DNA from: Nitrospirota bacterium
GTDB lineage: Bacteria; Nitrospirota; Nitrospiria; Nitrospirales; Nitrospiraceae
Direction: 5' to 3'
NCBI GenBank assembly: GCA_030684575.1
Contig: JAUXVD010000012.1
Coordinates: 62,001-126,000, forward strand
DNA: 64,000 nucleotides
Below are positions 57,671 to 64,000 of the stretch, one piece after another. Both the position numbers and the translations under genes were made by a program. The first letter of the stretch is position 1, and every line of letters begins with the position of its first letter. The notes below the pieces were generated by a model. The model was not told where the DNA came from and made no database searches. It saw nothing but the letters and a program-made list of their open reading frames with translations.

Positions 57671-58881
57671 TAACATCCTTTGCCATTCGCTCAGTGCGTG
57701 TCATCGACGGGACCGGTCGAACGATCGAACGGGCCACGGTGATGATTCGAGGGAAGACCATTGCCGCTATCGGACCGGATCGAGCGCTCGCGCTCCCACG
57801 TGGCGCGACCAAGATCGATGGCCGTGGGCTGACGCTGTTGCCAGGATTGATCGACTGTCACGTGCACTTCTGCCTTGGAGCCGAGCCGGATGTCGTCGAG
57901 GCGATCGCGAACGAGACGTCCGCACTGACATTGCTCAAGTCCAGCCGGGCGGCTCACCAAACCTTGGAGGCAGGCGTGACCACCGTACGCGACGTCGGGT
58001 CGCGGGACCATGCCATCTTCACGTTGAAACAGGCCATCGATACGGGCCTCGTGCCAGGGCCTCGCATCGTCGGAGCGGGTCTGGCGATTTGTATGGTCGG
58101 CGGCCATGCTCGATTTATCGGTCAGGAAGTGGAAGGGGTCGAACAAGTCCGTGCGGTCGTACGCGCTCAAATCGCCGCTGGAGCTGGCGTCATTAAAGTC
58201 ATCGCCTCTGGCGGTGTCCTCACGCCAGGCACCTCGCCGGACCAGGCCCAAATGACGGTGGAAGAACTCAGGGCCGCCGTGGAAGAAGCCGGGCAAGCGG
58301 GGCGGAAAGTCGCCGCCCATGCCCATGGATCGTCAGGGATGAAAAATGCCATCCGCGCCGGAGTCCATTCAATCGAGCATGCCACGCTCATGGACGAAGA
58401 AGCCGCAAGCATGATGCGCGGGCAGGGAGTCTTCATGGTCCCGACCCTCTCCGCGCTGGCCACCACGGCCGCCTGCCGTCTCGGGTGCGGGGTGCCGGAC
58501 AGTGCGCGCGACAAAGCCAAAGCGATGACGAAACGTCATGCCGTCAGCTTCAAGAACGCTCTGCGGGACGGCATCCAGATTGCGATGGGCACCGACGCGG
58601 GGACGCCCTTTAACTTTCATGGCGAGAACGCCCAGGAGCTTGAACGGATGGTCGCCTTCGGCATGAGCCCGATGCAGGCCATTCTCGCCTCGACCTCCGC
58701 TGCCGCGCGTTTAATCGGCATTCAGGACCAGGTGGGAACCATCGAGAAGGGGAAAGTGGCCGATCTTCTGCTGATCGAAGGCAATCCGATCCGTCGTATC
58801 GACCTACTGCGCGACCGCAGCCGGATTGTCGGGGTCATGCAAGCAGGCAAGTGGGTCGCGGGGCCACTTTCGAAGACGTGA
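57667..58881 (+). CDS. Amidohydrolase (imidazolonepropionase/prolidase-like)
   Basis: 404 residues. The metal site is recognisable: LLPGLIDCHVHF near 62-73, a lysine in GAGVIKVIASGG at about 174-185, HAHGSSG at about 218, SIEHATLMD at about 235 and MGTDAGTPF at about 305. Cytosolic. Relatives hydrolyse dipeptides, imidazolones or triazines; substrate unknown. It overlaps the heme-protein gene by four bases, so it is translated from the same message; the functional tie is not evident. Confidence 0.87.
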   Translation: MITSFAIRSVRVIDGTGRTIERATVMIRGKTIAAIGPDRALALPRGATKIDGRGLTLLPGLIDCHVHFCLGAEPDVVEAIANETSALTLLKSSRAAHQTLEAGVTTVRDVGSRDHAIFTLKQAIDTGLVPGPRIVGAGLAICMVGGHARFIGQEVEGVEQVRAVVRAQIAAGAGVIKVIASGGVLTPGTSPDQAQMTVEELRAAVEEAGQAGRKVAAHAHGSSGMKNAIRAGVHSIEHATLMDEEAASMMRGQGVFMVPTLSALATTAACRLGCGVPDSARDKAKAMTKRHAVSFKNALRDGIQIAMGTDAGTPFNFHGENAQELERMVAFGMSPMQAILASTSAAARLIGIQDQVGTIEKGKVADLLLIEGNPIRRIDLLRDRSRIVGVMQAGKWVAGPLSKT

Positions 58882-58936
58882 AACGTGAGACGTACAAGGT
58901 GAAACGATTTCGAGCCGGCCTTGTTACGTTTACCCT

Positions 58937-59578
58937 CTACCGCCGCTCGTAGAATAACTCGAGCGCACTGGCAAAGCCTTTGATGCGGCCTTTGCGGAAC
59001 ACGTCCTCGAGCTGACCACCTAGCGATCTGACGCCTCCCTCATCGCCACGATTCGCCACCCCTTGAGACAACAACATCTCCGTGGCCACTTCGACGAGGC
59101 GCTGCTTGCGCCCCTCCATGTCAGGCGTGATCAGCTCGTCCATAATCTCCGCCGCCCGCTCCCGAATAATGGCTTCCTTGAACGTGTCATACCCTTGATC
59201 CGCCACCGTCCGCTCGCGGATCACGGCGAGTTCAGATTTGATCCGCTTCACGTCTTTCATTAATACCGCAAAGATTTCCTTCCGCCCCTCATCGAAAAGC
59301 TTCAGCTCCATCTCGTCGAGAATAACGGCTGGATCGATCGCTTCATCGCGGGTGGTTTCATCCCCCCAGTTAAGTCGATCGTAGTTCCGCCGCTTCTCCG
59401 GGTCACCAATGATTTCATACGCCGCATTGAGCTCACGGATCTTGGCTTCAGCCTGTGTGCTCTCGGGGTGGCGATCAGGATGGTGCTGAAAGACCAGCTT
59501 CCGGTAGGCCTTCTTGACCGCGTCGTCGGACGCGTCTCGCGAGACCCCCAGCACCCGATAGAAGTCGATTCGTGCCAT
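58937..59578 (-). CDS. J-domain (DnaJ-like) protein
   Basis: 213 residues from ATG 59578 (ORF continues upstream, but MARIDFYRVLGV is the classic start). J domain at 1-70 with YRVLGVSRDASDDAVKKAYR and HHPDRHPE, including the HPD that stimulates the ATPase of DnaK. The rest is helical with no zinc-finger or glycine/phenylalanine region, so it is not DnaJ itself but a co-chaperone. Convergent with the amidohydrolase. Confidence 0.88.
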   Translation of the reverse strand: MARIDFYRVLGVSRDASDDAVKKAYRKLVFQHHPDRHPESTQAEAKIRELNAAYEIIGDPEKRRNYDRLNWGDETTRDEAIDPAVILDEMELKLFDEGRKEIFAVLMKDVKRIKSELAVIRERTVADQGYDTFKEAIIRERAAEIMDELITPDMEGRKQRLVEVATEMLLSQGVANRGDEGGVRSLGGQLEDVFRKGRIKGFASALELFYERR

Positions 59579-59749
59579 GGCGGCGACTATAACATGGGAC
59601 TTCACCGGGCTTCACCTTGCCCCCTGCATTAAAACACTCTCACCTGGCGTAACTCCCAACGGCCTGCGACTTGCGAAATAACCGATTCAATGTCAGTCTG
59701 AATCGTGCGCCCCCTTGACATCCCCCCAAAGCGGCTTATGGTATGAGTT

Positions 59750-60421
59750 ATGACGAACACACCGCCGCCCAAAGCCCTGACCCACGACGAGAAGAAAGCT
59801 GCCGATGCGGCCTTTGCCGGTCGCCCCTTCGATAAATCCTGGTCTGCTGCCGCCCGAGCCGTCTACGACGGTATTGTGAAGGCCTTGCCTCCCACAGACG
59901 CCGTGAGCCCTATTCCCTCCACGGTGGAAGAATCCGCAGAGGCTCCGTCCGCGCAGCATGAACCGCACGAGGCTCAAGAACCTCTCTCGCTCGAGCCGGT
60001 CGATGGGCAAGAGTTGCTAGAGGGGACGGTCCTGCCTCCGGCCATTCGCGACCGAGACGCGGCCATTCAAGCCGGGACGTTGATCGACGTAACGTCGACC
60101 GCCCTGCAACTCGGTATCACCTTCCCGGTCACGATCACCAGACCGCTCTGGGAAGCGGGCATTGTCACAACCCACGCACTCCCTGAAGCAGATCAAACGA
60201 ACCGGTTGCGCGACATTCTCATGGCCTTTCGCCTACGCCTGGCCAGTCTGACAACCGTGTCGCCCCTGCTCGACTTTCCAGTTCTTCTGGCCTTACCGCC
60301 AAGCACGGTGCCTCAACCAGTGCCCTTGTTTGCGCTCATTCAGCCGGATCCCACGCACCAGGCGAATGTAACCCTGCTGCTACCGAACGAAGTGTCCCTC
60401 TCCATCACCTCGCTGAATTGA
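59750..60421 (+). CDS. DUF6573-like hypothetical protein
   Basis: 223 residues. An N-terminal segment (KALTHDEKKAADAAFAGRPF) is followed by a variable Pro/Glu-rich linker and a C-terminal domain beginning IQAGTLIDVTSTALQLGITF, then PVTITRPLWEAGIV, which resembles DUF6573 proteins seen on mobile elements. The match is by eye only. The gene ends TGA, directly followed by a family-1 repeat. Convergent with the nucleotidyltransferase gene. Confidence 0.6.
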   Translation: MTNTPPPKALTHDEKKAADAAFAGRPFDKSWSAAARAVYDGIVKALPPTDAVSPIPSTVEESAEAPSAQHEPHEAQEPLSLEPVDGQELLEGTVLPPAIRDRDAAIQAGTLIDVTSTALQLGITFPVTITRPLWEAGIVTTHALPEADQTNRLRDILMAFRLRLASLTTVSPLLDFPVLLALPPSTVPQPVPLFALIQPDPTHQANVTLLLPNEVSLSITSLN

Positions 60422-60546
60422 CAGGCTGTTGAAAACGCCCGTCAGCGGCGTTCTCGGCTCGCAAGAATCCTCAACGTACCCCGAGGGTACGCCCCCGGTT
60501 CTTGCTCCACCTGCGGCCTTGCTGGCGTCCTTTTTGAACAGCCTGT
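60422..60546. repeat. Family-1 palindromic repeat, copy 11
   Basis: CAGGCTGTTGAAAACGCCCG at the left and GGCGTCCTTTTTGAACAGCCTG at the right, apex GTACCCCGAGGGTAC. Starts immediately after the TGA at 60419-60421, between convergent genes. Confidence 0.9.
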
Positions 60547-60593
60547 TCTCAGACAGCGAGTCCAAGACTCGTGAAGCGTCGTTCGTTTCCGGA

Positions 60594-61934
60594 TCAAACC
60601 GTTTCATGTTTCACGAACGACGAGAATCCATTTTTGAGCAGCTTGTAGGCTAGCGCACGCTCGTCCGATTCGGTTGTGATCGTCCCATCGATGCGTGCCT
60701 CTAATAATTTCCCCAAGATCGTCCCGTACTGCGGTCCTGGCATCAGCCCCATGGACTGAAGATCTCGTCCCATAAGTGTCGTCTTGATCGTTCGATTCTT
60801 CATATAGGCCACAAGTTGCCCCTTCAGACGGCTCAATATCGCCGCTTGCTGAAGACTCATCTGCGTTGCGAGAGCCAGGACGAGCGCCTCGTCGGGGAGG
60901 TCTACCAAGAGGCGATAGACCTGCGACGGTCGTACGATTCTCTCATCGGCCAGTCTCTTCAAAACACGATCGACCAACGTTCCACCGGCACTCACCTTCC
61001 TGGCCTGTTCCCGTGACAGCGCGAGCCGCCTGATCATCGTCGCCATCACAGCCGGGCTCGACTCGCTCGAGAGCGCCATGAAATAGACGATCGGCTTGTC
61101 GATCTCACGATCCGCGAATCGACGCGTCCACCAGGTCAACGCCTTGGGAACGGCTGTCGCTACTCGCTTCACATTCGCCGTGTAGCTCAAACGCCGATGA
61201 AGAAACCGGAGCAACGTCAACTGCGACAACCGTGCCATCACTCGCACCGGATCGCGCTCGGCGAGCAGCAACAGAATTTCGTTCTGCAATCGAGGACCGG
61301 AAAGTTGCTGGATCAGATTCTTGGAGGCCGCTTCTGCGAGCAAACGAATCGTGGCGCGCTCAAGACGAAACTTGAGCCGTTGTTCGAACCGGATCGCTCT
61401 GAAGATGCGCGTGGGATCGTCCTGAAAACTGCCCGCATGCAGCACGCGGATCGTACGCGCACGAAGGTCGCGCTGCCCTCCATAGACGTCGAGCAATCGT
61501 CCAAACTGTCCGGGATTCAGCTGCACCGCAATGGCATTGATCGTGAAGTCCCGCCGGTAGAGATCCTCTTCGATCGACGCAGACTGAACCGTCGGCAGAA
61601 TACCCGGCAAGGCATAGGACTCTCGCCTGGTCGTCGCGATATCCATCTTGAGCCCGTCAGAAAAGACCAGCCTCGCCGTCGCAAACCGTTCAAAGGCCAC
61701 AAGCCCAGCGCGATAGCGGTCAGCGACCAGGCGAGCGAACCCAACACCATCTCCTTCAACCGTCAGATCGAGGTCCAGGGTCACATGTCCCAGCAGCAGA
61801 TCCCGAACCACGCCGCCCACGACATAGACCCGACAACCCCGCTCGTCTCCGAGTTGCCCAATCTCTCGCAAGAGGCCCACCACCCGATCGGGAAGCCGTT
61901 GAAGTAACGCTGCTCGATGTGTCTGATTCGCCAT
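60594..61934 (-). CDS. CCA-adding enzyme/poly(A) polymerase-family nucleotidyltransferase
   Basis: 446 residues. Nucleotidyltransferase head: CRVYVVGGVVRDLLLGHVTL and DLDLTVEGDGVGF with the DxD metal pair, then TTRRESYALPG, RDFTINAIAVQL, and DDPTRIFRAIRFEQRLKF, then a helical RNA-binding part. It adds CCA (or only A, or only CC) to tRNA 3' ends; the exact class is not settled by eye. The C-terminal half (LVAYMKNRTIKTTLMGRDLQ) is typical of the tRNA-binding part. Confidence 0.88.
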   Translation of the reverse strand: MANQTHRAALLQRLPDRVVGLLREIGQLGDERGCRVYVVGGVVRDLLLGHVTLDLDLTVEGDGVGFARLVADRYRAGLVAFERFATARLVFSDGLKMDIATTRRESYALPGILPTVQSASIEEDLYRRDFTINAIAVQLNPGQFGRLLDVYGGQRDLRARTIRVLHAGSFQDDPTRIFRAIRFEQRLKFRLERATIRLLAEAASKNLIQQLSGPRLQNEILLLLAERDPVRVMARLSQLTLLRFLHRRLSYTANVKRVATAVPKALTWWTRRFADREIDKPIVYFMALSSESSPAVMATMIRRLALSREQARKVSAGGTLVDRVLKRLADERIVRPSQVYRLLVDLPDEALVLALATQMSLQQAAILSRLKGQLVAYMKNRTIKTTLMGRDLQSMGLMPGPQYGTILGKLLEARIDGTITTESDERALAYKLLKNGFSSFVKHETV

Positions 61935-62154
61935 AGATCTAGGAACTCGCGTGATAGCGCATCTGCCTGGCCAGCTTCATCAGGCCACATTGTAGCAATC
62001 CCGCTTCGTATTCGAAACAGACAGAGGAAACGGTCTCTCTCAGAATGACCATCTCCGTTTACACACAGGAATTGACTTGCGGGCGGCGACAAGGAGGCAG
62101 TACGCCTGAAAGACATGTCCGTATGGGAAGTGTAGACGAGAAGGGGATCCGTGT

Positions 62155-62586
62155 TCACCCTGGCGAGACAGTTCTCGTAATCATCGGCAACCGCAAGGCC
62201 AACTCAGCAGCACTGGTCCTGACTCCCTGCTGCACCAAGTCCAGGACCTCGAGAAGATTGAATGGCTTGAGGAGATAGGCCACGGCTCCCAACCGCATGG
62301 CCTCTTCGGCAGATTCGAGACTTCCTCTCCCAGTCACCACGATGACTTTGACGGCTTGGCCACTTGCCCTCACCCGTCGAAGCAATTCTATTCCGCTGAT
62401 ATCAGGAAGACCGACATCCATGATGACCAGGTCCATGTGACTTTCACTAATAATTTTCAGCGCGGCAAAGGCCGTCTCTGCCATATAGATCCGATAGAAC
62501 GAACTGAGAATCATACAGAGGGCCTTACGAGGTCCCTCTTGATCTTCAACGATCAACACGCTTGGCTGGGATGAGACTGTCGCCAT
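62155..62586 (-). CDS. Stand-alone receiver-domain response regulator 1
   Basis: 143 residues from ATG 62586 (GGAG upstream); the longer frame is not needed. Receiver signature: VLIVEDQEGPRKALCMIL, LVIMDVGLPDISGIELLRRV with the phospho-Asp, VVTGRGS and LLKPFNLLEVL. No output domain follows, so it acts by protein contact. It is paralogous to the gene at 63285. No histidine kinase is in the window. Confidence 0.9.
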   Translation of the reverse strand: MATVSSQPSVLIVEDQEGPRKALCMILSSFYRIYMAETAFAALKIISESHMDLVIMDVGLPDISGIELLRRVRASGQAVKVIVVTGRGSLESAEEAMRLGAVAYLLKPFNLLEVLDLVQQGVRTSAAELALRLPMITRTVSPG

Positions 62587-62675
62587 CACATGCTCCGCAC
62601 ACATTCGCTGATCCGACGCCTCATCATACCTGCACGGCACAGATCCCACTAGGTGCATTGGCACTCTAAGTCCAT

Positions 62676-62704
62676 TTGACCACGTAGCGATAACACACTA
62701 TATA
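62676..62704 (+). promoter_or_regulatory. Sigma70-type promoter with no assigned gene
   Basis: TTGACC (62676-62681), 17-base spacer, TATATA (62699-62704). Faces right, away from receiver gene 1 and towards receiver gene 2, which is on the opposite strand. The transcript start would be near 62712. Confidence 0.55.
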
Positions 62705-62730
62705 AATTACGAGAGGCATTCACGGAGCGG

Positions 62731-63042
62731 ATGACTCTGCCTGCGAATGTATCCTACAGGTTCCGCCAGGCTGAACCGACCGTAACGCCTCAATACACTG
62801 GGGCATTTAACAGGAAACCTACTCAGCAGAATGCTCAGACGCCGCCTCTAGGTCGCACACATTGTAGGAATCGCCCTACAGCCAACAGAGCCACAGGAGC
62901 AGCGACAAACCACCAGCATCGGTACGAATCCAGCCCTGCCGTTCATTTCACATCATCTCGAACCAACGTCGCCGTGCAACCAGGCAGAGCACAAGAATTG
63001 AAAGAATACGCACAATCGCTGCTGAATGGATCTGTCGCATAA
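62731..63042 (+). CDS. Possible small protein downstream of the orphan promoter
   Basis: 103 codons from ATG 62731, GGAG 5 bases upstream. Composition is rich in Arg, Thr, Asn and Gln with no motif recognised; it is not clearly coding. The only supports are the promoter 30 bases upstream, the ribosome-binding site and the lack of another gene. It could be a chance frame over a non-coding RNA. Confidence 0.25.
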   Translation: MTLPANVSYRFRQAEPTVTPQYTGAFNRKPTQQNAQTPPLGRTHCRNRPTANRATGAATNHQHRYESSPAVHFTSSRTNVAVQPGRAQELKEYAQSLLNGSVA

Positions 63043-63284
63043 AACCCTCCTTCCTACCTCGCCTGATGAGTTAGACGAGAAGCCGAGGGAAACGTAACCT
63101 GGAAGGTGAACCCGGCAGCCAGATTCAGAAAATGTCAGGCTTCAGTGCTGCCTCCTAGAGACAGGAGCTCACCTCCACGCCATCTCTGCGATGAGCCCGA
63201 CCCTGAATATTCCTTGAATCATGTGCGAGGAGAGACGATCGGCAGACTGAAACCATGAGAACAAGAATCGATACTCGCAGATAC

Positions 63285-63680
63285 TCACGATGCCAATTTC
63301 GGGTCCTTCACCGTTAACGCATTTTCAACCAGAGTAAGGACCTCTTGAAAGTTAAATGGCTTGAGGAGATAGGCCACCGCCCCCAACCGTAAAACCTCTT
63401 CAGCGGACTCGATGGAAGCCCCGCCGGTCATCACTATCACTTTGATATCTCGCCCGGTAGCTCTCACCCGTCGGAGCAACTCGATGCCGCTATAGTCGGG
63501 TAGACCGACATCCATCAGCATGAGATCAATGGGGGATTCGACAACAATCTTCAGTGCGGCAGAGGCCGTCTCCGCCGTATGAATCCGATAGAATGAACCG
63601 AGGATCATCATCAGGGCCCTCCGAGGCCCCTCTTGATCCTCGACAATGAGGATGGTCTGTTCAGATACGGTTGCCGCCAT
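63285..63680 (-). CDS. Stand-alone receiver-domain response regulator 2
   Basis: 131 residues from ATG 63680 (GTG two codons up). Receiver domain: ILIVEDQEGPRRALMMIL, LMLMDVGLPDYSGIELLRRV, VMTGGAS and LLKPFNFQEVL. Very similar to the gene at 62155, including the uncommon EDQEGPR start, so the two arose by duplication. No output domain. Its partner kinase is elsewhere. Confidence 0.9.
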   Translation of the reverse strand: MAATVSEQTILIVEDQEGPRRALMMILGSFYRIHTAETASAALKIVVESPIDLMLMDVGLPDYSGIELLRRVRATGRDIKVIVMTGGASIESAEEVLRLGAVAYLLKPFNFQEVLTLVENALTVKDPKLAS

Positions 63681-64000
63681 GCGCACTCCAATACAACATC
63701 AGGCCTGGGTGATTATATACCACAGTTCTGATTCCTTCTGACTTCCCAATGAACTCTCGATGCCTGGACAGACCACGTCACATCGGTCTCCCCCACAAAC
63801 GCCACGGTGCGGACCTAAGTAACTCTACAGAAATATTTTTCGAGATCATAGAGGGATGGTTAAATATCTTAGAGAGGAAAATGGACTATCGAAGACCTTC
63901 GTTCGCCATCAACAGTCAAAGATTGCAGGGCGCCTGTGATGTCGAGGGCGAGAGCAGGAGGGGGACGGTCATCTGGCTGAAGAGGCCATAAAAATCCTGG
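63681..64000. other. 320-base end region with no assigned gene
   Basis: Short AT-richer stretches and no credible coding frame, repeat or hairpin. The promoter of receiver gene 2 should lie in the first part, but no clear hexamers are seen. Confidence 0.4.

Larger units (their letters stand above)
62587..63284. other. 698-base gap between the two receiver genes
   Basis: A good rightward promoter (62676-62704) lies here, followed by an open frame of 103 codons at 62731-63042 and then about 240 bases with nothing recognised. It may encode a small protein or RNA; see the separate entries. Confidence 0.4.

Noticed and set aside
63749-63991. 80-codon plus-strand frame near the right edge
   Set aside because: No ribosome-binding site, no protein-like pattern; likely chance.

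Overview
The window reads as about 64 kb of chromosome from a Nitrospira-like bacterium (phylum Nitrospirota). This rests on gene content: a two-subunit pyruvate carboxylase as used by reductive-TCA autotrophs, a one-polypeptide MFS/acyltransferase/acyl-ACP synthetase, a full-length Lhr helicase, an ECF sigma/anti-sigma pair and many small secreted proteins. It also rests on a dense population of ~125-bp palindromic intergenic repeats that I associate with Nitrospira genomes. No marker such as 16S rRNA or nitrite oxidoreductase is present, so the assignment is inference. No rRNA, intact tRNA, CRISPR array, transposase, integrase or prophage gene was found.

Layout. 0-13 kb is core metabolism: the 5' end of hemE, a fatty-acid desaturase, an EamA exporter, several small proteins, a PstS-like binding protein, pyruvate carboxylase subunits A and B, a lipoprotein hydrolase, a lipoprotein thiol peroxidase, soluble transhydrogenase and a TenA-family protein. 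13-14.9 kb is a small AT-richer island with a 190-bp palindrome, a putative PD-(D/E)XK nuclease-fold protein and an orphan antitoxin-like gene. 15-34 kb returns to housekeeping genes: thiD, a heme-copper-oxidase-like membrane protein, hydrolases, a formylglycine-generating-enzyme-like protein, HU, MOSC, prmA, a membrane-anchored MutS-like ATPase, the 1139-residue lipid-remodelling fusion, an amidohydrolase and the sigma/anti-sigma pair. 34.3-41.2 kb is an accessory tract of ten to twelve short genes, all on the minus strand, carrying a short dyad repeat and ending in a cluster of a second palindromic repeat family. 41.2-64 kb holds an RnfD-like/DUF2330 pair, a universal stress protein, lhr, a seven-bladed propeller lipoprotein, a CPBP protease, an aminotransferase/c-type cytochrome/amidohydrolase cluster, a J-domain protein, a CCA-adding-family enzyme and two paralogous receiver-only response regulators.

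The most unusual content is the repeats. Eleven copies of a ~125-bp imperfect palindrome (family 1) lie between genes. In several, the outer end (CTAG-CAGGATGCT) coincides with or abuts the stop codon of a neighbour, and in one the end supplies an apparent start codon. A second palindrome family (40.68-41.18 kb) has a copy nested inside a family-1 copy at 43.6 kb, which points to mobility. A third, short dyad repeat marks the accessory tract and has been read into the tail of a DUF1272 protein. No mobilising enzyme is visible here, so the elements would have to be moved in trans or be relics.

Starts were reassigned where a ribosome-binding site favoured an internal codon. One 58-codon gene at 3409-3585 was added by direct reading.
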